Shown: positions 10,465 through 22,318 of the stretch, in pieces
How positions within the stretch are numbered: the first letter of the stretch is position 1
How the letters are laid out: every line of letters begins with the position of its first letter
Assembly (NCBI GenBank): GCA_033065855.1
Contig: JAVXUO010002328.1
Coordinates: forward strand, 226,501 to 290,500
Reading direction: 5' to 3'
DNA length: 64,000 bases
Origin: Escallonia rubra
Lineage: Eukaryota; Streptophyta; Magnoliopsida; Escalloniales; Escalloniaceae
Notes under the pieces: generated by a model
Seen by the model: the letters and a program-made list of their open reading frames with translations, nothing else
Databases searched by the model: none
What the model was told of the DNA's origin: nothing
Made by a program: the position numbers and the translations under genes

Positions 10465-12233
10465 CTCAGCAGACAACGCTTGTCATTCCTATCTACATCT
10501 CAGTGTAAAAATTGGTCCAAAAAATCTTCAAGGGGCCATTAAAGGAAGCTAAGAACCTAATTCTAAGCAGATGAATGATACTAACACAGTATGAACTAGA
10601 GAAGGTGTGTTTACATATAGGATATTTAGTTGAAATCACCTCTCCATAAAGTGCTGAACCAATTCCTCCTGTATGCTGATGTGCAACACCGTAGATGACA
10701 TCACCACCAGTTGGCATACTCAAGCTTACCCTTTTAGTGTCAAAGCAACCATCACTAGTGACATCACTGTTACAGGACTCGATTACATACTCAACCTGCA
10801 GCAAATATTCAGATTATAAAGAGGATGATATAGGCCAAAGGTATAACAAAACCTCTATGGTTTTGCCAAAAAGACGTTAAATATTCCATTTCGTGCTTAG
10901 GAAAAAATGAAGCTTCATCAATCTCACAAGATGTGTCACCACTAGTTACCGCTTCTAGTTTTGCACAACTTTACGTAACTTTTTAACACGTAACACAGTA
11001 TAATAACTAGACCCCATTAATCTCACTATTTGTAGCACCTTTAAGAGATAAAAAGCCGAAGCTTGTGTCTGTGATCTGCTTCTACAAAGACTGCATAAAA
11101 GTAGCATTCTGACATTGACATAATACTATATAAACATTTATGTAGCGTAGAGATGTCAGAGAGTCTCGTGTAGAAGCATCTGATGGCTCGCCCTATTTCC
11201 AAAATACAAATGGCTTTAGTCAAAGCGACGTCTGCTTTGGGTGGTTATGCTGCTTACTTGTATCGGCTGCACAATTCCTCTGACAAAATTATGTGCTTTG
11301 ACAATAGGCTAGGCTATCAAAATTTAAGTAGGAAAAATTATCAAATATAAGTACATGGAACGAAAAAGAAAGTTCACTTACTTGACAGTCATGTCTAGTG
11401 CTCAGTTTTGTTGTTTCATCTGACCTTTTCCACGTATCAGTGACATCGAATATGTAAATTCTAACGGGCACAATGGAGCTATCCCAATCAACCCACTTCA
11501 CTGTGTACCTCATATAGAGGCTTCTAGTAGCACTAATGAAACCTTTTCTCACCCTGCATTGTGTTTCGTCGTAGCAGCAGTATAATCCTCCTTTATAATC
11601 TGGTCTCAAAGGTCGCCCATATTCATCCACCGTAACATTATATAGATCACACTTGCATTCAGTGCATCCCAACCTATCTTCTGCACCCCGCGTATCTATT
11701 GCATGGACATTAAGCAACCATTTCTCCTCATATCCGGCAGGAATTTCCTTTGGATCGCCAATTTCTATACCATAAGGATCTGGGACATATGTCGCTGTTC
11801 TTCGTGTCTCAGACCCAAGGCCAAAATATTGTGAAAGACCATGATTGCATATCCCAGAATTTCTAACAATAATAACATCAGACTGGTGGAACCCCAGATC
11901 ACCATTGTACTTGGGAATTTCAACACCTTCACGTTGATAATACCTTAAAACAACCCAGTGGTGAAGATAAGTTTCATGAAGGGGGACGGGATTCCCTGCT
12001 TCATCAACTACTTCTGCATTGAAATTCTTTATTCCAATATGACCTCTTGGAAAGCCTATATCAAAGTAGAATTTGTTCGCCACTGATCCTGGTTTCAATA
12101 CAAATTTAGGTGATAGAAATATGGCCGACTTGACTCCATTTTCCTCTGTTAGACGAGCTTGCGAGTTTTGAGCACTCAGAACCAACAGCAAAATTGCCAA
12201 GGAAAGCAACCAACTTTGACGACCATCAGACAT
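9526..12233 (-). CDS. Stress up-regulated Nod 19 (SURNod19) family protein, 464 aa
   Basis: Four coding exons join in frame at consensus splice sites: 12233-11382, 10795-10640, 10046-9795 and 9660-9526 (852, 156, 252 and 135 nt, all phase 0). Exon 1 starts with a signal peptide ([20 protein letters not shown]) and carries most of the SURNod19 domain ([47 protein letters not shown] cysteine-rich block, [20 protein letters not shown]). Later exons add [16 protein letters not shown] and [18 protein letters not shown]. The C-terminus has a hydrophobic segment ([17 protein letters not shown]) before a short basic tail, suggesting a type I membrane protein or anchor. The family is plant-specific and induced in nodules and by stress; its biochemical role is not established. 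The His-rich patches hint at metal binding, which is inference. All expected exons are intact. Confidence 0.93.
10377..10459. repeat. Compound (AC)n(TA)n microsatellite
   Basis: A short AC run followed by about 30 TA units, located in intron 2 of the SURNod19 gene. Confidence 0.97.
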
Positions 12234-13490
12234 TTATACTCTGAAAGCGAAGTTCGAGAGAATTTAGATATCCATTCTAAAGGAGCGCAAGTTACATATT
12301 ACCAAATGACATCAAATATGGGTTTTCTTATAAGGTTACCTCCCGTTAACAAGATGCATAGCATATCAGCAAAAAATTTCATTTTAGGTAATAATCAAAG
12401 CCAAGATCATGATTCTTCTTGTAATTAGTACTAGATATATTGAACATTCAGCTCATTTTGGTTCAGACTTTAAGAGCACACGGGACTCAATTTGTTATGA
12501 CAAGATAACAAAAACCATGACCGAGAACCACTCGCAAACAGAATAATAGCAGAAAAGTAAAGAACATGAGATGTAACATGGTTCGGCTTGTAGCCTACAT
12601 CGCTACTTCCACAGCAGAGCCCTACACGAGAGTCCACTTTTGCAAGAAATGAGGTCCAAAAAGATGTCAGAAAACCCAGCCACAAGTCACACTGGACGAA
12701 TGAGAAGTTTGAACTAACCCTCTCCCACCTTATACAACAGCTTATCACAGAACTGAATAGGATTAGGAATCTGAGTGTCAGTAGTCAGGCCTACAAAAGG
12801 GATGATAACTTTTTGTCCGTGAGAGACAGCCTAGATTCGGGTGAACGTTTGTGGACCAAATAATTGACGAAATCAAGAAACATAAAACCAATTCTAAAAT
12901 GGGGAATTGCCATAGTTTTGGGAAGCAAAATGGCTTCAACACTGGAACTAAGAAAAGGGAAGTGACAGTGGTGACTCAAACAGAAATAAACGGAGCAAAT
13001 ATTAACAGTGAGAAACGTAAATGACTCCTCTTGATATTCCACAAATCAACAGTACATGACTAACCAATCATTATTTCTGCAATTCTAATATTCAAACGAA
13101 TTTCTAAAAAGTGCCACAATAAATTCGAAACCATGTGATGGTTTCCCGAAATTATCAAGTTAAGATTGCAGGAGATAACGAACGGTGAATGAACCAAAAT
13201 TGACAATCTACACAAATACTCGTCCATAACAAGCAATCACCCAGATAACATATCTTCGTAACTTGAGAATGATCATCATGGTAACTTTTTTCCTGCTATC
13301 GGCGCAATCCCATGATCAAAATATGTGAAAAGATAGATAAAAAGACAGTATAATCCGCAAAGATAAGATATTCCCAGGGCCAGGGAAAGAACGTACGTAC
13401 CCTGTACCCAGATGGTTTGAACCAGTAGAACTTTACAGTTGAAGAGTAATGGCTGTGAGTCCAATTCTCTCTCTGTTTTATATTTATTTA
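12234..13490 (-). promoter_or_regulatory. Probable 5'-UTR intron and TATA region of the SURNod19 gene
   Basis: Seven bases before the start codon a good acceptor is present on the minus strand (TTCGCTTTCAG, ending at 12241). A strong donor (CAGG|GTACGTACG) lies at 13400, and about 90 bases above that a TATA-like CTATAAATAAATA (about 13495-13483). This suggests a non-coding first exon at roughly 13465-13401 and an 1.16-kb leader intron. The interior is AT-rich and holds no recognised gene. The structure is inferred from splice signals only. Confidence 0.45.
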
Positions 13491-13499
13491 TTTATAGTG

Positions 13500-14403
13500 T
13501 TAAATCTGGTGAACGCCACGTGTCGGAGTTTGCTGAGGGCAGCAGGTCCGATGATCAAATCCTAAACTCAAAACTATTTAATGGTGTGACAAATTTGCCC
13601 TGACAAATTGTAGGATAAATAAATAGATATTGGGAATGCTATTTTCATTTTTACCAGCTTTAAATACTTTTTCATTTTTTGTCTTATTATAGAAAATATA
13701 TATTTTAGTGATAATTGTTAATTGGAGTAGCATATTATAAGGTAAAAACAATAAATTCTCAATTCTTCAAAGAAAGCAATTTACAAATAGTAAAAATAAT
13801 TGAAGATGATATTAACGGCTACAACTTTTTTTCTTTATGTCTGGTCAACAAATATAAGTGTAATTTGTTCAAATTATTATTTTTGCCTGTAATTATATCC
13901 TAACCTCGGGGATATAGGTGTAATTAGCCTTAAAAATAATTGAAGATGATACTACCGACTACAACCTTTTTTCTTTCTTTCTTGCAGAGCAAGATTACGG
14001 GTATATATGAATTGAACTCCTGTTGAATTAGATTTTTGTAAAATTAATTTTGTCGATATACACAATTTTAAATTTTAAATATTAAATGATAATATACTTT
14101 GTCAAATTGTCAAACAATTGGAGCCGCTTTGTAAAACTCTTTAGTCAACAGATATAATTTCGGTTATAAGAGAAAAAAAAAACCTATTTTTTTTATTTTT
14201 TGGCTGAACAATTAAATTCTGGTATTGACCAAGTTCCAAAATGTAAATTACATTCCGGTCCGGTCTCTGCTCTTGCAAATATACCGGGAAAACACCGCTC
14301 ATTCAGCAACCGAAAAAAACAGAAACAAAATTTCAGGGAGCAAAAACATCATAAATTATTTGCAGGCAAACGCAGCTGAAGGGGAGAGCAAAGGCAAGAG
14401 ATT
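13500..14403. promoter_or_regulatory. Divergent intergenic region between SURNod19 (-) and SDR (+)
   Basis: About 0.9 kb of AT-rich sequence separates two head-to-head genes and must contain both promoters. Near 13500-13560 there is a CACGTG-type G-box core (CGCCACGTGTCGG). A 30-bp stretch resembling AATAATTGAAGATGATATTAACGGCTACAAC is repeated at about 13795 and 13931. No ORF of note. Confidence 0.5.
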
Positions 14404-17400
14404 ATGGACAAGAAGGAGAGGGCGAAAGAGCGAAGAGAGAAGAGACGCCAAGAGATCTCTCTCCTCCGCACCATCCCTTACTCCGATCACCAAAGGTTGT
14501 CATTTTATCCCGTTTAATGCCCTGGTTCTTCTGTATTTAGCTCCTAATTGAACCGCTGCTAACCCTAATTTCTAAATCCTCGTGAAGCCTGCAAGGTGTT
14601 ACGTTATATTTGTATTATTTGCATCCTCAGTTTCTAATTTTGGTCTCAATACTCATATCTTGTACGAGATTGAATCTGGATATCTATATGCAATCTTGAA
14701 CTTTTACGGGTTGCAGACCATTTTTGTCTCTAAAGATCTAAACTGGGTGCAAGATCTAAAATGGAGTGCAGTTATTAATTATTGTGGTGTGTATCATGAG
14801 CTTACATTTCGAATTTGTGGCTTTTGAGGACTAGAAAGCAGTGCACTAGCCATTCTGGAGTGATGTCATGGCAACGTAACCGTAGTGTTTAGGTCTTCAG
14901 AATTCATGAGTTGTAGGTATACTCTAGAAGATTGCTTACATTGACCAAAACCTCAGTTGTTAAGAGTGTACTTAAAAATGGATTTCCTATTCCACGTGGG
15001 CTTTTTTATTTGGTACCATTGGAAATGCGTTGAGTTCGTGCAATAGTTGGTTGCTAGTCAACTAGATAGTCTTTACACTCCACATAGACAAGCTGAACAG
15101 TTGAGTGACGATCACTGATGTTTACAAGAAACTAAGCTTAGGCTTTATTCGTTCTCACCTAAGGACCAGGGATGTTTACCTTATGAGACTTTGGGTGCAT
15201 GAATGATACATATCAGCATATCACTGATGTTTTTTTGACCTTTAGATTATACATGTATGTGATATGCTGGGGATGCCATAGGGCTCTGTCTGGCATATAT
15301 CCAATATGTGGTTATTTCAACAATATAACACTGACAAAGTGAAATTCTTGGGAAGAGTGCCAAAAAAGAAATAAGGAAAAAGCTGAGATTTATAAAGAGC
15401 AAAAAGGATGGAATTTGGTCAGAGTACACTTATGCAGCACCACACAATTATTTAAGTGAGTGTTAGCCTTTGAAGTTAGAAATTTTAGAATCATATGTCA
15501 GACTCGTCAAGTATTGTTATAACAGAACATTTGCATTTTCTTGTATCTATACGCGAACGGGCTGTTTTTGTGTTTTTGAACATCCTCCTTTTTTTCTGAA
15601 GTGAGGTTATAAAGATCTATAAGCATCATTCTTCCAATCTTCCCATATACTTTTCATTAAGTGCCACGGTTGTGTTATTCTTTTTTTTTGGTCAATTCTG
15701 GAGTAAATGCTTCTTCTATTATCTCTTCACTAGATTTTACAAGTAGCACATCACTTTTTAGATTCACTTTTGTATGTAATCCAGGCATATGCTTTTGAGA
15801 ACGGGATGTTTCTTTGGATTGTGTGTTATAGTACATTTGCTATATAAGAAATGAGATCATCACGAATTCATGATCTAGAAACATCTTCTTTTCACCTGCT
15901 GTTTTTCAGTGAATTCCACTTTTTTATGGTTCTTTCTTATTGGCTTTCTTGTGGGATAAGTACTTCACCTGTTATCTTCACTGGGTTCTATGTCTATCAA
16001 ATCACGGTGATGTCGAAAAGACAGTGACGTTAGTATTGTTGTAACATTTCTGGTTAAAAATTGAATTTCATGCATAATATATGGATCTTTTGGCAAATTT
16101 TTTAGGTGGTGGTCTTCGGAAACTATTGCTGTGGTGACTGGTGCGAACAGAGGAATTGGCTTTGAGATTGCACATCAACTTGCATTGCATGGGTTGACAG
16201 TCATTCTGACGTCAAGAGAGACTGGTGTTGGTGAGGAAGCAGCAAAGGTCTTACAAGAAGGAGGATTAAATGTCGTCTTCCATCAACTTGATGTTGTGGC
16301 TCCCTTATCTATCAAAGCGTTTGTTGATTGGGTTCAACAAAGCTATGGTGGTATAGATATTCTGGTAAGTTGGCGACTCTTTGCATGCTTTTCTGCATTT
16401 GTTTCCTAATCATTACATTCTCTCTTTTTACAAAGAAGTGGACCTTTACCAAGCACCACACTTGACAAGTCTTGGTTTAAATGTAAATAGACCTGCACCA
16501 AGAAAATCACTTGTCAATTCTTTTTTCCCATGCCAGTGGATGTAGTTTGAGAGTGTTTAGGATTGCAATGCTTGAAAAAGGTATGTTCCAAATAAACCCT
16601 GATGTTTACATCGTCATCTCACTTAACCCCCTAGGTTTTCGATAGTTTCACCCTGACTTTTTAAAAATGCTACCGTTGGACCCAAAATCGTGTCTCTGTT
16701 GAAAAAAAGTGAACGGCCGTTCCATTATGCCCATCGCGTGCCTGTTTTTGAGGGGGAAACCTGTCAACACACAAAAGAACCCCTCTCCTTCTCCGACCAA
16801 ACCCCCTCCGTCATCCTTCCCACCCAATTCATCTCCTCCACCATTAATACCCCTCCTCTCATCATCCTCTCCCCACCCCTTCCCTCATTTACCACCCCAC
16901 CCCTTTTCTTCTCTCCTACCATTTCCTCCAAGCTCCCCGACATCCTCTCCGCCTCCTTCCTCTCCTCACACCGCCCTAAGGCCTAAACCCATAAAAGTCC
17001 TTCACATTCTCTCCGAATCGGCGAATCCAGCCTTTCTTCATCTCCCTGAACCTACCAGTTCCCCAATAAAAACCGACTGATCACAACGAAAGCTACACAT
17101 ACAACACGAACTCAACCTACTTCCACTCCCTCACAAGCCTCCTCCGTCTGGAATTGGGAAAACTTTTCTCCTCAGTCTCCCCACTGAATTGTTCGAATGC
17201 TGTAAACAACACCAAAAACCCTCGGTATACTCAGATTCCAGCTATCTTGACAACGAAAAAGCCTCAGCCTACTCTATATTGGGACCGAAAACAAAAATTG
17301 ACCAAGACGACCACCACTTGGATTCTGAAGAGGAATTAGAGACAGAGAGAGGAGGAGATACAGTGCAGTGAGTGGGTTAACCATTATCCTACCATAAATC

Positions 17401-19555
17401 AGTAGATCTGCAGAGAGATTTTGAAGGAATGTGATGGATTTAGGGCAGTGGCGGCGGCGGGAGGAGGTGGAGAGGATGTGAGGGAGTTTGGAGGAAGCGG
17501 TGGTGGGGGAGAAGGAGGGGGTGAGGGTGAGTGGAGACGAAGGAGGATGGAAGGGATTTGGTCAGAGACGGAGATGGGGTGTTTTGCATTTTGAAAAGTT
17601 TTCCCCATCAAAGCAAGCACGTTTAGGCACAGGGGAACAGCCGTCCACCTCTTTCAACAGAAACATGATTTTGCGTCCAATTGCAACATTTTTAAAACAT
17701 CGGGGTGTCAAGTGACTCAATTGAAACCATGGGGGGTTAAGTGAGATGACAATGCTCGTGCCTCTCAGTCTTCTGGTGTTTTGTGACCCAAGTGAGAAGC
17801 TGTTCTTGCTAGAGCCTTTAGCTCAGCAGTAGAATTAGCTTAGCAGTTAGCAATGGGAAGATTCTATTTTATAGAGAAGCCTTAGGCCAATTGGACTGAA
17901 TGTGGTGTGGCAGCAGTAGCAAAAGGGAGTCACATTTAGTAAGGCCAGCTGCAAGAATAGCACTAGGAAATCTCTCTAAAACCAAAGCCCCGGACTGAGG
18001 GACTGTAGTCAGGTCGCTCTGTTAGTAAGAAGCTCCGGTTCACAAAGGAAAGAAGCAAGGGATGATACGCGATAAGAAGGAAGGTAGAAGGAGAACTTTT
18101 CTCTAGCTTTAAATTTCAGGGGGTTATTTGCAATTTACCCAATTTAAAACGGTAGTCTATCTAACTTGGTTTTGGCTAGTAGATTGTCGCATGGCATCTT
18201 ATGCAAAAGAGTATCTACAGAGTATTAACCTACATGAGCTCTATAGTTATGTATATGCCTTCTTTGGAGTGGGGTGGCTTGGGGGGAGTGCTGTGTAATT
18301 GCTTATCTTTTAAGTTATTACACATGTTTGCTTGTGCAGGTGAACAATGCTGGTGTTAATTTCAATCTTGGATCAGAAAATTCTGTTGAACATGCTGAGA
18401 AGGTTATTCTCACCAACTACTACGGCACCAAAAATATGATTCAAGCTATGATCCCATTAATGAGGCCGACTGCTTCAGGTGCTCGTATTGTCAGCGTGAG
18501 CTCAAGGTTGGGAAGACTTAATGGCAGGAGAAATGTATGCAAGGAGCTCTCATGTTTCTTTCCTTTTTTACTACTCATGATTCCCTTTCCAATTTTCCAC
18601 TTCTTCCAGAAAAAAGAGGGAAAATGATATTTTGCTTGGGATGGTTTGCCAAGGGCAAAGCTGCATTGAGCCAAGAAGTCATTGGTCCAAAGAGGTCCAT
18701 GTGCTTCACTTGCCATCTTCTTGTCTCCAGAAAAGAGGATCTTGAGTTCTTGTGTATTTGGCAAAACTATTCTTTGCTTCCCTTTAACTGAAAGAGAAGT
18801 ACTAAAGGAAAAAAAAGACGGGCTAATTTTTGCCTGTAATTGATGGATATTGGTTGGAAGTTTGGCTCCAGGGAAAAGGGTAATGAACTTGGAGTTTACC
18901 AATCACGAAGGCTGTTTTTCTTTGTCCATCTTTCACCAAAATTTGGTTTTAACTAACCTTTGATTCCTTAAAAAATTTCAGATCAAACAAAATGCTTCAT
19001 GTTTTTTTATCTAAGTTTTTCTTTTTGTTAAGCTCGTGTGAGCGTTGTATGTGCTTGCATGCGTTAAACGTTACCTTTGATATATGGGGCATCTCTTTGC
19101 AATTAGAACTTACGTGATAGCTGCAACTGAAACAATAAATGTCTGCTGTTTTGTATCAGAGAATTGGAAACGTCGCATTGAGACAACAACTAGAAGATGT
19201 CGATCAGTTGTCAGAGGAACTGATCGATAGGACCGTGACCATGTTTCTAGAACAAGTAAAGGATGGCAGTTGGACATCGGGTGGATGGCCTCAAACATCT
19301 ACTGACTACTCGATATCAAAACTCGCAGTTAATGCTCACACCCGGCTAATGGCGAAGGTACTCTCGAATCGGCCAGATGGTCACAAGATATACATTAACT
19401 GCTACTGCCCTGGTTGGGTCAAGACTGCCATGACTGGTTGGGCAGGCAATGTTACCCCCGAAGAAGGTGCCGACACTGCTGTCTGGCTTGCCTTGCTTCC
19501 AGACCAGTTTGTTAGTGGTAAATTTTTTGCTGAGAGACGCGAGATAAATTTCTGA
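14404..19555 (+). CDS. Short-chain dehydrogenase/reductase, (+)-neomenthol dehydrogenase-like, 313 aa
   Basis: Four exons join in frame: 14404-14495, 16106-16364, 18340-18534 and 19160-19555 (92, 259, 195, 396 nt). Exon 1 encodes a very basic N-terminus (DKKERAKERREKRRQ) followed by RTIPYSDHQRWWSSETIAVV. The classical SDR motifs are all present: cofactor loop TGANRGIG (residues 42-49), NNAG (119-122), the catalytic Ser region VSVSSRLG (about 168-175) and YSISK (Tyr232, Lys236). The Arg after the glycine loop favours NADP(H). This is the SDR114C-like family that includes neomenthol dehydrogenase and salutaridine reductase, but the basic N-terminus marks a conserved plant subgroup of unknown substrate. 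A large inverted-repeat element occupies intron 2. No defect is visible. Confidence 0.93.
16611..17750. mobile_element. Long-TIR (foldback, MULE-like) element in SDR intron 2
   Basis: The ends are inverted copies: left GTCATCTCACTTAACCCCC at about 16613, right the reverse complement at about 17748-17730. The repeat continues inward with mismatches through GTTGGACCCAAAATC and CTGTTGAAA on the left and their complements on the right, and on to CTCCTTCTCCGACCAAA (about 16784), mirrored at about 17580-17556. Arms are therefore at least 190 bp. The interior is very C/T-rich, reading as low-complexity Pro/Ser, and encodes no known domain. A target duplication could not be fixed, so the exact ends are uncertain by some 10-20 bp. 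Confidence 0.7.
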
Positions 19556-22318
19556 AACAGTTGAGTGAAGACTTCTTATGAGTTTTAGTTCTACATGAAT
19601 ATATCTGTTGAACGAAACTGAGCTTGAAACATGAACGCCATTTCGAAGAAGAAGGCAATGTCTAACTTTTCAATACCCTCTTGGTACCACTCAAGCATCA
19701 TCATGTCCAGCAGCATTGCGATACATAGTTTCACTTGTTCAATATTGCCAGAAGGAAAAAGAAAAGAAGCTTGAGCCAAAGGATTTCCTCATGTTATCCT
19801 TGTTTTCTCACTTGTTTCCTAGGGGATCTTTTAACTGCAGTCTGCAGCTGACTGTGATGGTCGACAGAACGTCTTTAGCAACTTAATGTTGAAATTTTCC
19901 TCATTCAATTGTTATGAAGTAATATGAGCAAGTGATGGTGTTCTTGTGCACCTAAATTTTGCTTCTGTAACACACACAAAGGCATGAACTCATTTAGGTA
20001 AAGTGGTTAAAAGAAGTTTTGGTAAGGCTTAATCTAGTTAATTTGAAGAATCTTAAATGGTTGTGCAGAATTAAGCCATCTCTCTGGGTGATTTGTTCAT
20101 TTCGACCACTTGTTTGATTACATTGTTCACCGAAAGCAAATCAGACCTTGGTGCTTGTCATGTTAACTCCGCTTGCTATATTAACTCTGTTTGTCGAGGT
20201 CATGAGAGGTTTCTGTACCCAAAAAAATAAAAGGAGTGCTACTAGCCATTACGAGAGTCTCAAGAGGGTCAGCATAATCTCTAACTTCACAAGACAACTA
20301 ACCTTCTAAAGTTGTACATGATTATACTACTCTCCCTATGTTATTGAGACCTTTGAAATCGATGCAACGGGTAAAAATTCGGGCAATCGCGAAGTGATTT
20401 AAAAAATCAATCGGTCTATATGGTTTGATTTTTTGAAACCATACTCAACTTAAACAAATACCCAATATGTATGCAATTAAAAACATTCTAACTTTAATCC
20501 AATTTTAATTACTATCTAATTTTTACTCTACTATGATTAAATTACCAACATAAATGATAGAATATACATTAACTTGAATAGGTAGGTTTCAAACAACCTT
20601 GGATCCTAAATATTATAAAAGCGCAATAGTCAATGAGAAGATCAAAAGAAGTTTAAAAACAACTACAAGCTCAAACCGGTCAATCCATCCAAATGGATCT
20701 ATTAATATGTCCAAACAGTTGAAAAAAAACCGTTTAAATACGTTTGTTTTTCTTTCTTTAAAACTGACGATGTTCGATTTGCTTTCATATTAAGTTTTCA
20801 AATTAAACCAAACGAAAATACTCACCACAAACCCATGTAAAGCTAAGGAAACGGAATCCATAATAAAGAGTCCAAATATGTGATGAGAATAAACTTTACG
20901 CCATAAACTTCACCTAAAACTTGAAAATATATATATATATATATATATATATTTGCTATTATATAATACTGTTACGACCACAATTTCTGAATGTAATCAT
21001 AATTAACAATCGTTAATGACATTTATTTTGTTAGCCAAAGAAAGCCAAAAGTGTTTAACAAACAATTAAAAGTTTGCATAGTCCTAACTCCTAAGTGGAT
21101 GCCAAACCGCCACGCCGCACGCTTCTAAAATACCCATTTCCGCACGCTTCCTCCATCTCCATCTCTTCCATCTCCATCTCCATTGAGGAGCTCCGACCTG
21201 CAGAAACTACGTTACAGGTGTGATAGTATGTATATATATATATATTTTTTTTCGATCTGAATTTCTTTTTCGTTTCAGAGGTAAGCTCTATTTGGCTTTG
21301 CGATAGTCTGTGCATTTCGTTTTGATTTCATGTATTCCTTTATTTTTCCGGTCTGCATTTCGCCATTTCCCCTTTCTCATTTCACCTGTTTGCGTTTCCC
21401 AACCTCCAACTGCAGAAACTCCATAACGCGAATCTCCCAACCGCCAATTTCCATCCACTCCAACTTCTCAAGCAGAATTAAAGGTATATTTCTTTTTCGA
21501 TTCTTATCTGTCTATGTACTTTACAGGTGTGATTTGCCAGCCACCAATCGGCCGGCGTTAGTGGTGCGGGATTAGTTGCCGGGTATGTTGGGTTGCGGCG
21601 GCGGGCGGTGGGTTGCTGTCGACGGCAGTGTGGTGGACCAATTTCCAGATGTGGATTGGTTGCCATGTATGGTGCGTTGCAGAGACGGGCGATGGGTGGC
21701 TTTTGGCGGCGGTGTGGTGGCCATTGGTTTTCAAGGGGTCGAACATGGGTCGCCGATGGTGTTGGCTTTTGGCGGCGGTGTGGTCGCCGATGATGTTTTT
21801 TGGGATTCTTTTTTCAAGGGGTGCAAAAATTATATCTAAAGATAGTCTTCTTAGAGCTATGAGATTTTGGGATTCTTTTTTTGAAATTTAAAAGTGATGA
21901 TGTTTGATGATATATAGGGATTTATTGCTACACTATCTTCTGCTGGATTTCTAACTCACAATTTTTTTTTTGTCTTTATTTATTGTCTTGAAGTACATTA
22001 TTTATATAATTGTGATTTTGTTTGTGAAAAATGAGATAAGGGTTGGATATGGGAGGCTATAACATTGTGCACCCACCACCACATCCTGGCATCCTACCAC
22101 CATACAAAAAGTGGCTTCTCTGTGAATACGTTTGCAATTTACTACGCGACAAATGCTATCTGTTAGGGTACACTCAATTTCTAGCACCATTTTTTTAATG
22201 CAATATTGCCTTTTTAAGTTAGTCTTGACATCAATACCAATTATAAATAGCTCGTCACTAATAAAGCCTAAATAAATCATAAGATTTCGTAACGAGCATT
22301 ATTTCCTATTTCAAGGAA
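19556..22318. other. Intergenic between SDR and SDHAF2; GC-rich repeat island inside
   Basis: Mostly AT-rich sequence with no recognised gene. A TA microsatellite lies at about 20929-20953. From about 21085 to 21800 the composition changes: CT-rich sequence is followed by a GGY-rich island (listed separately). The last 100 bp before 22319 are the SDHAF2 promoter and 5' UTR. Confidence 0.5.
21580..21795. repeat. GGC/GGT-rich island with repeated GGCTTTTGGCGGCGGTGTGG
   Basis: The 20-mer GGCTTTTGGCGGCGGTGTGG occurs at about 21698 and again at about 21763, and related GGCGG-GTGTGG or GGCAGTGTGGTGG blocks are scattered through the island. Open frames exist on both strands but are compositional and match no family I know. 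It may be the GC-rich interior of another inverted-repeat element; no ends were found. Confidence 0.5.

Noticed and set aside
16690..17080. Long Pro/Ser-rich open frames
   Set aside because: They lie inside an inverted-repeat element in an SDR intron and reflect C/T-rich composition; the opposite arm gives a mirror-image frame on the other strand.
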